Part shown: in pieces, positions 37,239-47,293 of the stretch | Numbering within the stretch: the stretch's first letter is position 1 | How the letters are laid out: every line of letters begins with the position of its first letter | Virus record (IMG/VR): IMGVR_UViG_3300035670_000220 | Location: 1 to 60,828 of that record | Reading direction: 5' to 3' (one strand) | DNA: 60,828 nt | From: a virus | The notes under the pieces: model-generated | Databases searched by the model: none | Told to the model about the DNA's origin: nothing | Seen by the model: only the letters and a program-made list of their open reading frames with translations | Translations under genes and position numbers: made by a program

Positions 37239-39146
37239 TTATACCGTCAAATTTCCACTGAGTAGCCAAGAATTAGGTCCAAGCTTAATCAAAGAAGCAA
37301 TTGCGTATCGAGCTTTAGTAATAATTCTTGAACCTTCTGAAAGAACACTAACCCCAGCAGCTCCAACGACAGTAACCTGACCAACACCTAGCTGTACGAC
37401 AACAATTTGCGTACCAGTTGGGAATGTATATCCACCAGCTCCATCCAACGGAACCGTAAGTGTCATTGCAGCAGAACTGTTCATTTTTACGATTGAAGCA
37501 ACATCTGCTTCTGAAAGAGTTACAGAGTTCAGATACTGGGGACCGACAAGCTCAAAGTTTGCTGGACCAGTAGGGCCAGTATCTCCTTGCGGACCAGTAA
37601 CTGCTGGACCTGTGGGCCCAGTTGGACCGGGAACAGTTGAAGCAGCACCAGTTGGACCTGTTGCTCCATCTTGACCATCTAAACCAGATGCACCTGTAGG
37701 TCCTTGAATACCCTGAGGACCTGTTGGACCAACAATCTGACCAACGTTGTTCCAAACAACGCCATTCCACACATACAAATCGCCTTCGTCATTGACGATG
37801 TATGCGTCATTTGTAACGTTCCCGCTTGTTGGAAGTTGTGAGGCTGTACCAACACTTCCCTTAAGTTGGATGGCTGTCCCTTGAGGTCCAGTGGGGCCAG
37901 TTGCTCCTCTGGTACCACCGCCGACTACAACATTCCATGAACTGTATGTGTTTCCTACACCATTAGCACCATCAAGAGTCACGGTGAATGAAGTACCAGC
38001 AATGTTGGTTAGAGTTCCCTCCATCCAGTTGGTGGGGACAAGCTGACTAGCCAACCTTGTTCTTGTACCTAAAGCAAATGCTCCTACTTGATTAACAATA
38101 AAGTTGACTGTTCCACTAGAAGAAATAGTTAAGTTGCTGAGAGAAGTAATTCCAGCAAAACTTGCTCCAGTTACACCAGTAGGTCCTGTTGGTCCAGTTA
38201 CTGCTGGTCCAGTAGGTCCAGTTGGTCCTGCAACCGTGCTATCCGCACCTGTTGGTCCAGTAGGACCCTGAGGACCAGTGGGACCCGGAATTGTCGAAGC
38301 AGCACCAGTTGCACCAGTTGCACCAGTTGCACCACGAAGACCTGCGTCTCCAGTTGGACCAGTTGGGCCCGTTCCACCAGTAGCTCCAGTCGGTCCTGTC
38401 GGACCACCCGAAGGTCCTGTAGGACCTGTCGCTCCTGTTGCACCAGTAACTGAAGGTCCTGTTGCACCTGTTGCACCTTGTGGACCAGTTGCACCCACGA
38501 AGCCTCTAGGACCTGTTGGACCAGCGGCACCTTGCGGGCCAGTTGGTCCTAGTAATCCGTCTGGACCAGTTGGGCCAATATCGCCAGTTGCACCAGTAGG
38601 ACCAGTTTGTCCAATAGGACCGCGCTCTCCTGTTGCACCTGTTGCGCCTTGTGCACCTGTTGGCCCGTAAGGACCTGTTGGGCCTGTGATATCTAAACCA
38701 TTTGCACCAGTCGGACCTGTGTTTCCTTGTGGACCAGTAGCACCAGTCGGACCAGTTGGTCCAGTAATTGTTGATGCAGGACCCTCTGGGCCAGTAGCAC
38801 CAGTTGGACCCGTAGGTCCTTCTGAACCGACCTGACTAGAAGCTGTTTCTACCCAGTAACCGTCATAGTAGACGTAAATTTTTCCAGTCTCTGAGTTGAA
38901 CCAAGAGTCACCAACATCAATGCCTGGTCCTGTTGGCGGTGTTGATGCTTCAACAATGAATGCGCCAGTTGCACCAGTAGGACCAGTTACGTTTGAGGCA
39001 GCACCAGAAGGACCAGTTGGTCCAGTAGGACCCACAACTGGTGAGATAACAAGTTCCCAAGCAACCCCAGTCCAAACCCAAGTTTGAAGACCAGACGTAA
39101 ATGTGTCGTTTACGCTCGGGCTATTAGGAAAATCAATCGCTGCCAT
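37239..39146 (-). CDS. Collagen-like fibre protein, 635 aa
   Basis: It starts with the shared anchor module ([29 protein letters not shown]). A type-B module ([20 protein letters not shown]) sits near residue 85, followed by ~220 residues of G-P-T/G-A-T collagen, a beta domain of ~80 residues ([17 protein letters not shown]), more collagen, a type-A module ([22 protein letters not shown]) near 430-470 and a last collagen run. The C-terminus ([21 protein letters not shown]) is a typical phage fibre trimer tip. Triple-helical trimer expected. Confidence 0.85.
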   Translation of the reverse strand: MAAIDFPNSPSVNDTFTSGLQTWVWTGVAWELVISPVVGPTGPTGPSGAASNVTGPTGATGAFIVEASTPPTGPGIDVGDSWFNSETGKIYVYYDGYWVETASSQVGSEGPTGPTGATGPEGPASTITGPTGPTGATGPQGNTGPTGANGLDITGPTGPYGPTGAQGATGATGERGPIGQTGPTGATGDIGPTGPDGLLGPTGPQGAAGPTGPRGFVGATGPQGATGATGPSVTGATGATGPTGPSGGPTGPTGATGGTGPTGPTGDAGLRGATGATGATGAASTIPGPTGPQGPTGPTGADSTVAGPTGPTGPAVTGPTGPTGVTGASFAGITSLSNLTISSSGTVNFIVNQVGAFALGTRTRLASQLVPTNWMEGTLTNIAGTSFTVTLDGANGVGNTYSSWNVVVGGGTRGATGPTGPQGTAIQLKGSVGTASQLPTSGNVTNDAYIVNDEGDLYVWNGVVWNNVGQIVGPTGPQGIQGPTGASGLDGQDGATGPTGAASTVPGPTGPTGPAVTGPQGDTGPTGPANFELVGPQYLNSVTLSEADVASIVKMNSSAAMTLTVPLDGAGGYTFPTGTQIVVVQLGVGQVTVVGAAGVSVLSEGSRIITKARYAIASLIKLGPNSWLLSGNLTV

Positions 39147-39155
39147 TATTTACCC

Positions 39156-39842
39156 CTAGCTCAATTCCGACTCGTAAGTGAACTGAATCAAGATTTTGTC
39201 GTTGGAACCGAACAAGAATGGAGTTGTGTGAGTTACGGCTACACCCTCGTCAAACTGAGCGACCTGAGAGTGCATGTACAGTTCAATTGAGTCTGTTATT
39301 CCTCCATTGAAAATTGCAGTTCCAAAGTAGTTAACACCTGGACCCTCGTCACGCATCACCACTTGACCAACTGGTTGAAAATTCTCAACAACTCCAGCAG
39401 TTGGAAGGCTTAGTCTGTATGTTCCTTCGCCTCTAAAAAAACCAGTAGTTCCAGCAACCAATCTAATTTCACCGAAAATAGTTGCACCAACGTTCATGTA
39501 TCTACCAGTTAGTGTTCCGTTTCCTAAAACTGGATTTGTAGTTGTGGCAGTCCAGAGTGGTGTGTAATTAGTCCAAGGTTGGATTTGAAAACTTCCTGTT
39601 GGACCAGTAGGTCCAGTTGGACCAACAACATCACTGTCAGCACCCGTAGGTCCTGCTGGGCCAGTAGGTCCAGTCGGTCCAGCTTCCGTAGATGCTGGGC
39701 CTGTAGGACCAATTGGTCCAGTGGGCCCAACTGCGCTTGTTCGAACAAGACGCCATGCTTGCCCATCCCACTCATAAACGTTAATTCCATTTGAGTAGGT
39801 ATCACCCAAATCTGGGTTACTTGGAAAATCAATAATTGCCAT
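39156..39842 (-). CDS. Short collagen-like fibre protein, 228 aa
   Basis: The anchor module opens the protein ([28 protein letters not shown]). Only about 45 residues of GPTGP/GPA repeats follow, then a ~145-residue beta-rich C-terminal tip ([36 protein letters not shown]) with the pattern of virion adhesin tips; the last part of the giant collagen at 39850 has a similar YTPVV...[16 protein letters not shown] fold. This suggests tip exchange between fibre genes. Nine bases separate it from the downstream collagen gene. Confidence 0.8.
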   Translation of the reverse strand: MAIIDFPSNPDLGDTYSNGINVYEWDGQAWRLVRTSAVGPTGPIGPTGPASTEAGPTGPTGPAGPTGADSDVVGPTGPTGPTGSFQIQPWTNYTPLWTATTTNPVLGNGTLTGRYMNVGATIFGEIRLVAGTTGFFRGEGTYRLSLPTAGVVENFQPVGQVVMRDEGPGVNYFGTAIFNGGITDSIELYMHSQVAQFDEGVAVTHTTPFLFGSNDKILIQFTYESELS

Positions 39843-39849
39843 GTTCTAC

Positions 39850-42800
39850 CTACTCGTTCCCAATGTAAGAGCCATTGATGGTGATTTTACTGGAAGTAGC
39901 CAGAGTCACTGGAGCTGTCGCTGTTAGTGGTTCATACACTCCATTTGTTCCAAGGTAGAACAAGTCAAGAATTGCCGAACCTTCTGCTGTAGCAAATCCG
40001 ACAACTTTGTAGTCGTCTGTTGCAGTTTCTAGAGTTCCAACAAAAGATACTGAAACATCTGATTCTGGCAAAACAGGAAGAGTTACTGTGTATGGGCTTG
40101 AACCAAAGTTGCTTACAGTTGCAAAAGAAATCTTTGCTCTGAAGGTTACTGCGCGTCCAATTTTTGCATAACTACCAGTTGCAATAGAACCTGTGTAGGC
40201 CAATCCCACGGACTCAACAACTGGGGTATAGCTAAAGAACGAAGCCGTTCCAGATGGACCAGTAGCACCCGTAGCACCCGTAGGACCAATCTTGTCTACA
40301 ACATCAATGACACCAGCAATGCTTGGGTCAGTTACGTCTTGATAAATAATTTGTAGAGGAGCATCCAGAGGAACTTCCCAAACAATTACTGGGTCTGGAC
40401 TTGTTGTGTTCCTACCAGAAACAGTTGAGTTGTTTGTTGTTCCTGGAACAGTGGCTGTGTTTCCTGAAGAAAGACGAAGAGCAACAGAGTTCGTGAACTG
40501 AACATTGCTTGCGTCAAAGTACATTCTCTCGCCACGAACAGCGGTAAGCGTTGGGTTGTTTCCAACAAGACCAGAAACTTGATAAACCCCGCTGTCCCCT
40601 GTTGAGGTCAAGTAGTAAATAACACCACCACGAGGACCAGTAGGACCTTGAGGACCAGTAGGACCCGGAACTATGCTGTCAGCACCTGTAGGACCAGTTG
40701 GGCCAGTTACAGATGGACCAGTTGCGCCAATAGGTCCAGTAGGACCGACGATTTGACCAACAGTGTTCCAGTTGAGTCCATCCCAGATGTACAAGTCACC
40801 GTTGTCATCAACAATGTATGCATCGTTGACTAAGTTGCCTTCAAGTGGGAGGTTTGCTGCTGTTGTTACGCTTCCGCGAACATTGATTGATGTTCCTTGC
40901 GGACCAGTCGGACCTGTAGAACCTGTTGGGCCAGTAGGTCCAGTCGGACCTGTTGGTCCCGTAGAACCAGTAGGGCCTGTTGGACCAATAAGAGCACCAG
41001 CCTCAATCCAACCGTTCTCTGCTGTGTAGATATAAATGGTGTCTTCTTCGTAAATAACGTAGAAGTCGCCAACTTCTCCTGGTGTTGCACCAGCATCAGC
41101 AATGAACTCTGCGTAAGTGTTGTAGTAGCCCTTTGCTTGAGAACCAACACCTTGAGGACCAGTAGGACCAGTGACGATTGGGCCTGTAGCACCAGTCGAA
41201 CCTGTTGGCCCTGTGGGGCCAGTATCTCCTGTAGCACCAGTGGGTCCTGTCGGACCAATCTCACCCTGCGAACCAGTTGGACCTGTTGCTCCACCAAACT
41301 CTGTTGTACCAACTTCTACCCAGAAGTCGTCATAGTAGACGAATACAGCACCATTTTCTGTATCAAACCATGTTTGACCTGGGACTGGATTTTCTGGCGG
41401 AGAACCAAAAGCTGGAATGAACTGTCCATCAGCACCAGTAGGTCCTGTTACTTGAGAATCAGCTCCTGTAGGACCAGTCGGTCCTGTAGGACCAGTAGGT
41501 CCTGTTTCGCCTTGGATACCCTGAATTCCCTGTTCACCTTGCGGTCCTGTGGGACCAGTAGAGCCAGTAGGTCCTGTTACTTGAGAATCAGCTCCTGTGG
41601 GACCAGTCGGTCCTGTAGGTCCTGTTGCACCTGTAATTCCTCGATAACCAGTTGGGCCAGTAGCACCCGTTGCACCTGTCGGACCAGTAACTGTTGAGTC
41701 TGCTCCTTGTGGTCCCGTTGGTCCTGTAGGACCGATTGGAGCAGCACCAGTCTCGACCCAAAAACCGTCGTAGTAAACGTAAACTTTTCCTGTATTGCTG
41801 TTGAACCAAGCGTCTCCGTTGTCAGGTGATGTCGGAGGTGTTGTATCAGCAATTGCAAAATTACCTAGCTCACCTTGTGAACCAGTTGGACCTGTAGAGC
41901 CCGTTGCACCAGTTGGGCCAGTGGGACCAGTTGGACCTTGAATATTTCCAACGTTGTTCCATGTCTGACCAACTTCGTCCCAGACGTAAAGGTCACCACC
42001 AATTAGGTAACCATCACCTAGATTTCCTTCAACTGGTAGTTCGCTTGGGTCATTAAAACTTCCAAGGATGGTTACACCAGTGCCTTGCTCACCCTGAATA
42101 CCCTGTGCACCAGTTGGGCCTGTGGAGCCAGTTGGTCCAGTTACACCTTGTTCACCCTGAATACCTTGTGCACCAGTTGCACCAGTAGGACCAGTTACAC
42201 CTTGCTCACCTTGTGCGCCAGTTGCACCAGTAGGGCCAACCTCACCCTGTGCACCAGTAGGACCAGTCTCACCTTGAATTCCTTGAACGCCTGTTGGGCC
42301 AACTTCACCCTGTGCACCAGTTGCGCCTGTAGGACCAGTTACACCCTGCTCACCCTGAGCACCTGTAGGTCCAATCTCGCCTTGAGCACCAGTTGCACCA
42401 GTAGGACCAGTGTTACCGAGGTTACCTTGAGGACCAGTAGCACCAGTCGGACCAGTTGGACCTTCTACTGTGCTATCGGCACCAGTAGCACCAGTTGGAC
42501 CTGTGGGGCCTAACGCACCTTGAGGACCAGTAGGGCCAGTATCTCCTTGAGGACCTGTGGCACCTGCACCAGTTGCACCTGTAGGACCTGTAGGTCCTGG
42601 AACGGTTGATGCTGCACCTGTTGGGCCTGTTACTGCTGGACCAGTTGCACCAGTTGGTCCTGTAGGGCCAGTATCACCAGTGTCACCCTTAACACCCTGA
42701 GGACCTACATCACCTGTACGAGCAAAAGTTGTGATGACATCTTCGTTGTCAGAAAACTCTGAAGCAAGACCACTTACATAAGAAACTGGAACCTTGAAAT

Positions 42801-44856
42801 AACCAGATGCTTCTGTGATTGAACCCGTAATCGCAAAAATCGCAAAGTCGTTGGAGTTAGTTTTATTGCTAACACGAACGTGTCCCTTCAGCGGGCTTGT
42901 TGAATCGTCAATCGTCCGAAGAAACTGCTGGATGTCGATGGCACCATCTGCCTCGTCATCAATAAACATAAATGTCGCTAATGGAAGCGATGAATTATTA
43001 AATCTAAGTTTTCCGCTACCTGGGTCAGAGTCTGCAACTAAATTGCTAAATGTGTAATCAAAACTTGCGCCACCGAAGTTTCCTTGTGGGCCAGTTGCAC
43101 CTGTGGCACCCGTTGCACCCGTTGCTCCTGTAGCACCCGTTGCGCCGACAGCACCAGTTGGACCTGTGGCTCCTGTATTGCCTGTTGCTCCAGTAGCACC
43201 AGTTGCACCTGTTGCTCCTTGAGCACCTGTTGCACCAGTAGGACCAGTAACTGTGCTATCCGCACCTGCAGCGCCTGTTGCACCCGTGGCACCCGTTGGG
43301 CCTGTTGCACCAGTCGGACCAGCAACTGTTGAATCGGCACCTGTTGCACCTGTAGGTCCTTGTGCACCAGTTGCGCCTGTCGCGCCCGTAGCACCCGCAG
43401 GTCCTGTAGCACCTGTAGAACCTGTTGCACCCACTGCACCTGTTGGGCCTTGGATATTTCCAACGTTGTCCCATCCAACATTGATGAGGTCCCAGACGTA
43501 GAGGTCACCGTTAACGAGATAAGCGTCCCCAGCGTCACCACTACTTGGGAGGAAGCTGGCATCGGGGAAAGAACCGAGAATTGTGACGCCAGTACCCTGA
43601 GCACCTGTCGCACCTGTGGCACCTGTTGGACCAGTGACACCTTGAGAACCTGTGGCTCCAGCGGCACCAGTGGGACCAGTTGGTCCTAGATTTCCTTGTG
43701 CGCCAGTAGGACCTGTTGGGCCAAGAGCACCAGTTGCACCTGTAGCACCTGTAATGGATGCACCTGTCGCGCCAGTTGCACCTGTAGCACCTGTGGGTCC
43801 TTGAATACCTTGAGCGCCAGTTGCGCCAGTAGCACCAGTAGCACCTGTTGCGCCTACAGCGCCATCTGCACCATCTGCACCAGCGGCACCAGTCGGACCT
43901 TGAATTCCTTGTGGACCAGTTGCACCTGTTTCGCCTGTTGCTCCAGTCGCTCCAGTTGCACCGATTGCTCCTGTGGCACCAGTTGCTCCAACTTCACCCT
44001 GAGGGCCTGTTGCACCATCTGCTCCGTCAGCACCGTCTGCACCTGCGGCTCCTGTAGGTCCAGTTGGTCCTGTATCTCCTTGGGCACCTGTAGCACCCGT
44101 TGGGCCTGTGGCTCCATCTGCACCATCTGTTCCATCTGCACCAGCAACGCCTGTTGCTCCTGTTGCACCCGTTGGGCCTGTAGGTCCTTCAATTGTTCCT
44201 ACGTTGTCCCATTCGGTGTTTACGTCGTCCCAGACATACAAGTCACCGTCAATGAGATAACCGTCGCCTGGGCTTCCAGCTCCTGGCAACTCACTTGGGT
44301 CAGCCAGAGAGCCGAGAATGGTGACAGAAGTACCCGCTGCGCCTGTGGGGCCAGTGTCACCTGTTGCACCAGTAGGACCTGTTGCGCCTGTGGGTCCGCC
44401 TGATGGGCCTGTTGGTCCTGTTGGACCTGTTGCACCTGCACCAGTTGGACCTGTTGCACCTTGGGGTCCGACTGGACCACGAAGAACATCAGTGCCTGCT
44501 GGGGAGGTGGTGATTCTGTCTACAGTGTCAAGCTTTGTGATGTCAACGTCACTACCGTCACCCTGAGGGAGATAGAAACGGAATTCGATATTTCTGCGAC
44601 CAGCAATACGAACTTTTGCAGTCCAGTACCAGCCTCTAGGGCTTAGGTCTAAATCATCTGTACAAGGAAGGGTTGCTGTGAATTCGCCATTTGCGTCCAA
44701 AGTTTTTACAATTGGACTGGCAACTACAGTGGCGTCGTTTGCATCCTCAATTCGACTTGAGGGGGTGAATGTAATGGTTCCGCTAGCGGGTGCGCCACTA
44801 CTCTTAAGATACTGACCAACAACATCTCTTGTGTTTACGTCAGGAGAAAAACTCAT
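39850..44856 (-). CDS. Giant collagen-like virion protein, ~1668 aa
   Basis: A very large fibre protein. The N-terminal ~130 residues are a beta domain ([39 protein letters not shown]) probably attaching it to the virion. The rest is long G-P-T, G-A-T and G-A-Q collagen interrupted by at least four type-A modules (V-T-I-L-G-S, G-D-L-Y-V-W-D) and two type-B modules (G-D-A-W-F/G-Q-T-W-F, V-Y-V-Y-Y-D, F-W-V-E), one extra beta domain near residue 600, and a C-terminal tip. I choose ATG at 44856, with TTGGAG eight bases upstream; a GTG at 44865 is also possible. It heads the minus-strand surface block. Confidence 0.85.
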   Translation of the reverse strand: MSFSPDVNTRDVVGQYLKSSGAPASGTITFTPSSRIEDANDATVVASPIVKTLDANGEFTATLPCTDDLDLSPRGWYWTAKVRIAGRRNIEFRFYLPQGDGSDVDITKLDTVDRITTSPAGTDVLRGPVGPQGATGPTGAGATGPTGPTGPSGGPTGATGPTGATGDTGPTGAAGTSVTILGSLADPSELPGAGSPGDGYLIDGDLYVWDDVNTEWDNVGTIEGPTGPTGATGATGVAGADGTDGADGATGPTGATGAQGDTGPTGPTGAAGADGADGADGATGPQGEVGATGATGAIGATGATGATGETGATGPQGIQGPTGAAGADGADGAVGATGATGATGATGAQGIQGPTGATGATGATGASITGATGATGALGPTGPTGAQGNLGPTGPTGAAGATGSQGVTGPTGATGATGAQGTGVTILGSFPDASFLPSSGDAGDAYLVNGDLYVWDLINVGWDNVGNIQGPTGAVGATGSTGATGPAGATGATGATGAQGPTGATGADSTVAGPTGATGPTGATGATGAAGADSTVTGPTGATGAQGATGATGATGATGNTGATGPTGAVGATGATGATGATGATGATGPQGNFGGASFDYTFSNLVADSDPGSGKLRFNNSSLPLATFMFIDDEADGAIDIQQFLRTIDDSTSPLKGHVRVSNKTNSNDFAIFAITGSITEASGYFKVPVSYVSGLASEFSDNEDVITTFARTGDVGPQGVKGDTGDTGPTGPTGATGPAVTGPTGAASTVPGPTGPTGATGAGATGPQGDTGPTGPQGALGPTGPTGATGADSTVEGPTGPTGATGPQGNLGNTGPTGATGAQGEIGPTGAQGEQGVTGPTGATGAQGEVGPTGVQGIQGETGPTGAQGEVGPTGATGAQGEQGVTGPTGATGAQGIQGEQGVTGPTGSTGPTGAQGIQGEQGTGVTILGSFNDPSELPVEGNLGDGYLIGGDLYVWDEVGQTWNNVGNIQGPTGPTGPTGATGSTGPTGSQGELGNFAIADTTPPTSPDNGDAWFNSNTGKVYVYYDGFWVETGAAPIGPTGPTGPQGADSTVTGPTGATGATGPTGYRGITGATGPTGPTGPTGADSQVTGPTGSTGPTGPQGEQGIQGIQGETGPTGPTGPTGPTGADSQVTGPTGADGQFIPAFGSPPENPVPGQTWFDTENGAVFVYYDDFWVEVGTTEFGGATGPTGSQGEIGPTGPTGATGDTGPTGPTGSTGATGPIVTGPTGPQGVGSQAKGYYNTYAEFIADAGATPGEVGDFYVIYEEDTIYIYTAENGWIEAGALIGPTGPTGSTGPTGPTGPTGPTGSTGPTGPQGTSINVRGSVTTAANLPLEGNLVNDAYIVDDNGDLYIWDGLNWNTVGQIVGPTGPIGATGPSVTGPTGPTGADSIVPGPTGPQGPTGPRGGVIYYLTSTGDSGVYQVSGLVGNNPTLTAVRGERMYFDASNVQFTNSVALRLSSGNTATVPGTTNNSTVSGRNTTSPDPVIVWEVPLDAPLQIIYQDVTDPSIAGVIDVVDKIGPTGATGATGPSGTASFFSYTPVVESVGLAYTGSIATGSYAKIGRAVTFRAKISFATVSNFGSSPYTVTLPVLPESDVSVSFVGTLETATDDYKVVGFATAEGSAILDLFYLGTNGVYEPLTATAPVTLATSSKITINGSYIGNE

Positions 44857-44880
44857 CGGCGGCACTCCAAGTCTAAGTGG

Positions 44881-44928
44881 CGTTTATATGAAGACTGCAC
44901 AGGCAACAGCCTTCGGAACCGTTTATAT
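44881..44928 (-). promoter_or_regulatory. Two TATAAACG boxes before giant collagen gene
   Basis: On the minus strand ATATAAACG occurs twice, at 44920-44928 and 44881-44889, 39 bp apart, in the 105-bp gap before the collagen start. No clear -35 boxes are present. The repeat makes this the best candidate for a late-type promoter region for the surface block, but support is weak. Confidence 0.3.
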
Positions 44929-44961
44929 TCTACGCCGTATTCAGGAGGGCTACTTAGAAAT

Positions 44962-46170
44962 TTACGAGGCCCGTGTTCCTGACAGGATGCTGATGTCCCG
45001 CCTTGGATTGTAATCACCACCTATAACCATTGTTAGGACACCGGGTGGAGACTCCAATCCGTGCCTGTCTCGATACCACGCGCTGCCGGGGTCAGTCGTA
45101 GGTGCTTGAGCCCAAAACCTAGGACCGATGTCCATGCATTTGTAAGAGTGATAGTGCCCCGAAAGCCACACATCACACATCCCAAGAGCAGTCTGACCAG
45201 CAGATTGTTCTTGTAGGTATTTCAAAACATTTGTTCCCGTTTGATGACCATGGAAAAGGCCAAGCATGGTTCCACAAACATCTAGAGCAAGTGTTTGGTG
45301 GGACTTTTCGGGGAATCTAAACTCAACATGACCAAGATTTTCATTCTCAGCACAAGCGTCTTGAACTGCACTAGCAATTTCAACATTCCAGCCGTCAGCT
45401 GGGTCTGCAGAAACCTGCCTAGTAACCTCATCATGGTTTCCATTGACTACGGGAACGATTATTCGGTCACAAATCGGAGCAAATGCTTTAATTTGGGCAA
45501 GAAGAAGCCTTCGAGCCACTCGTGTTTGCTCAGTTAGACCTAGGTCTGAAGCCGCAAGACCCTGCAGTTTTCCGTTTTGAGAAACGTTTCCTTCTACATG
45601 GTCACCCGGCAGAGCAATAACGACCGTCCCAATACTTCTACCAATTTTTCGCAGCTCTTTTAGGCGCTCTACTGCTTGTCCCGTAATGTCTAAAAGTCTT
45701 TCGACCGTATCTTGAGTCCCAGAATCTCCCTGCTTTTTACCAATCTGCTGGTCACTGGGTGCAAAGACAAAAGCGAGCTCTCCAGTCTCTTTTTTCTGAG
45801 ACTTGGTTGGTCGCCATTTGGAAACTTCTTCCAAAAGTTGTTCTAAATCAAAATCTCTAGTCTGGGCATGATTTTCTAGAGGTTTTAGTGTGGCTCGAAA
45901 TGCTTCTAACCACTCCCCAGCGTGATTTTGCCATCGTGATTTACGCAAAGATGTAATAGACCAAGAAAGCGGGTCTAAATCAAATTCCTTCATCAAATCT
46001 TCGCCATCAGGAATTTCTCCTGCTGGGCGTGGGGTTGAAACTAAAAACCCTCCATCGCTATCAACCTCCAAACGAGGTCTCCACGATTCTGGGATATTCA
46101 TTGATTTAACATCAGAACCGCTAGGCCCTGGGGAAATCAAAGCTGCCAAACGGTCTGTTAGTTCTGACAT
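44962..46170 (-). CDS. Calcineurin-like metallophosphoesterase
   Basis: A 402-residue protein. The phosphoesterase half begins near residue 130 (FVFAPSDQQIG), with ALPGDHVEGN, NGNHDE, FHGHQTG and LSGHYHSYK as the five metal-binding motifs. The D-x-x in the first motif is unusual (SDQQIG in place of SDxH). Homologues are common in actinophages between structural and terminase genes but their substrate is not known; DNA or nucleotide end processing is one idea. The first ~120 residues are an uncharacterised extension. It overlaps the next gene's stop by one base (TAATG). Confidence 0.8.
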   Translation of the reverse strand: MSELTDRLAALISPGPSGSDVKSMNIPESWRPRLEVDSDGGFLVSTPRPAGEIPDGEDLMKEFDLDPLSWSITSLRKSRWQNHAGEWLEAFRATLKPLENHAQTRDFDLEQLLEEVSKWRPTKSQKKETGELAFVFAPSDQQIGKKQGDSGTQDTVERLLDITGQAVERLKELRKIGRSIGTVVIALPGDHVEGNVSQNGKLQGLAASDLGLTEQTRVARRLLLAQIKAFAPICDRIIVPVVNGNHDEVTRQVSADPADGWNVEIASAVQDACAENENLGHVEFRFPEKSHQTLALDVCGTMLGLFHGHQTGTNVLKYLQEQSAGQTALGMCDVWLSGHYHSYKCMDIGPRFWAQAPTTDPGSAWYRDRHGLESPPGVLTMVIGGDYNPRRDISILSGTRAS

Positions 46171-46463
46171 TACGGCTCCTTGCGGATTATTTCTTGTCGT
46201 ATGTCACTGTTTTTTCCAACAAAACATCTGCACTGTTTTCTCCTGTGCAGGGCGACTGAGGAGTACGCGATGTCATGCCCCTCACTCAGTAAAATTTCGT
46301 GAAGCTGCCTGTTTGATACAACTCCTGTTTTTGGCGCTGAAGAGAGGACTAATTCAAGAGCCTCCCTATCGTCTCCCTGCAAAACTGACAACACCTTTGC
46401 TATTCCGCAAGGGAGCCCCGGCTCACTTCTTTTCGTTTGCGTTAGCTTCTCTGCTAGGCTCAT
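46170..46463 (-). CDS. HTH-like DNA-binding protein, 97 aa
   Basis: A 97-residue basic protein directly before the metallophosphoesterase. The stretch V-S-N-R-Q-L-H-E-I-L-L-S-E-G-H-D-I-A-Y-S-S-V-A-L-H-R-R (about residues 49-75) has the spacing of a helix-turn-helix with a basic recognition helix. In actinophages a protein of this kind commonly precedes a metallophosphoesterase. It may be a regulator or a DNA adaptor for that enzyme. RBS GGAGGGAAC sits right before the ATG. Confidence in the gene is good, in the function moderate. Confidence 0.75.
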   Translation of the reverse strand: MSLAEKLTQTKRSEPGLPCGIAKVLSVLQGDDREALELVLSSAPKTGVVSNRQLHEILLSEGHDIAYSSVALHRRKQCRCFVGKNSDIRQEIIRKEP

Positions 46464-46500
46464 AGTTCCCTCCAGTTCCCTATAACCTAAGTTAGTAGAG

Positions 46501-46516
46501 ACCTTGCAAGCAAGGT
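46501..46516. promoter_or_regulatory. 16-bp palindrome, operator candidate
   Basis: ACCTTGC and GCAAGGT are separated by two bases, in the 193-bp gap between the membrane-protein gene and the HTH-like gene, about 40 bp before the latter's start. It may be an operator, possibly for that HTH protein. The gap holds no further gene that I can see. Confidence 0.4.
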
Positions 46517-46656
46517 TTTCTGCTACCTCATTAGCAAGATTAGCACTTAGATGTGCGGGTGTGGGGGATACCTGAGGGTTTATAGCGTTGGGCGTGTCGC
46601 CAAAAAAGTGCCCGAAAACTTATCAAGAAAAGGTATAAAACCTTCCAACCAAGTTA

Positions 46657-47091
46657 TTATTTCTTAGAACGGCCTCTTCGAGAGGGTGAAGCCATGGTTT
46701 CGTGTATTTCCGTCGAGCCCGTCGTTTCGTTGAGGAATCGGATGAGAAGCTCGTTCGACTCACTAACGGTCTTCTGAAGTTTGTCTGTTTTCTTGTTGAG
46801 AGAGCACATCTCTGTCTCTAGAACCTGAGTCCTTCTGGCAACATCTGCCAGACTTAAACCTCCGTTGGCGTGGGGTTGGATTGGCTCAGTTGCAATCTCA
46901 ATCTCTTCCCGCATCATTTTTCGCATGAGCTTCATCCACCACTTAGTAAGTCCGTAGGTAGCTCCTGTCAAGGCGATAAGAAAGCCGAGGATTGCTGAGA
47001 CATCGCCAACGTCCAAAAGGCCGGGGGTACCTGGTTCCCACCAGTTAGTCGCTGCAAGTAGTACACTTGCCCCGTTGACGCTCAGAGACAT
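46657..47091 (-). CDS. Small membrane protein with coiled coil, holin-like
   Basis: A 144-residue protein. Residues ~29-48 (VSAILGFLIALTGATYGLTK) form one membrane segment, preceded by a short periplasmic-type N-terminus (LLAATNWWEPGTPG). A basic stretch (KWWMKLMRKMM) and a coiled coil (TQVLETEMCSLNKKTDKLQKTV) follow, then a Ser/Arg/Lys tail. Single-pass proteins with these features include class III holins and membrane-anchored regulators. No endolysin is present nearby, so a lysis role is only a suggestion. The ATG at 47091 has CAGGAG nine bases upstream. Confidence 0.7.
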   Translation of the reverse strand: MSLSVNGASVLLAATNWWEPGTPGLLDVGDVSAILGFLIALTGATYGLTKWWMKLMRKMMREEIEIATEPIQPHANGGLSLADVARRTQVLETEMCSLNKKTDKLQKTVSESNELLIRFLNETTGSTEIHETMASPSRRGRSKK

Positions 47092-47142
47092 AACCAACTC
47101 CTGAATCTTTAGTTGCTTGGTTGTCTCTACGGATAGATGGGT

Positions 47143-47161
47143 CTAGTTTATAACAAACTAG
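47143..47161. promoter_or_regulatory. CTAGTTT inverted repeat in divergent intergenic region
   Basis: CTAGTTT and AAACTAG flank a 5-bp spacer. It lies between the divergent membrane-protein and primase genes. A second CTAGTTTATA occurs at 18943 upstream of the second WhiB gene. A regulator-binding site is possible. Confidence 0.4.
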
Positions 47162-47238
47162 GTTCGGCTAGTCTTTCAACAGAAGTGGTAGATAGGTGTA
47201 TATTTTTTCTATCACCAGCATAAAACGTCGAAGGGCTC

Positions 47239-47267
47239 TTGACCGACCCCATAAAACGATGTAACTT
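47239..47267 (+). promoter_or_regulatory. Promoter candidate for primase/helicase
   Basis: TTGACC and TAACTT with a 17-bp spacer, about 20 bp before the TTGGAGGG ribosome-binding site of the primase gene. The -35 is near consensus and the -10 is acceptable. Confidence 0.5.
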
Positions 47268-47293
47268 TGGTTTTCTAGAATTTTGGAGGGACA

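Noticed and set aside
40897-41697. Plus-strand frame of 266 codons opposite the giant collagen gene
   Set aside because: Same antisense artefact of GGACCAGT-type repeats; stops are rare there by composition.
43696-44403. Plus-strand Cys/Ser-rich frame of 235 codons opposite the giant collagen gene
   Set aside because: It is the antisense shadow of G-P-T repeats; low-complexity Cys/Ser/Thr composition, no ribosome-binding site, and similar open frames occur opposite all GPT stretches.
44831-45013. 60-codon plus-strand frame between the giant collagen gene and the phosphoesterase
   Set aside because: Lies over two coding regions and the intergenic gap on the wrong strand, no ribosome-binding site.
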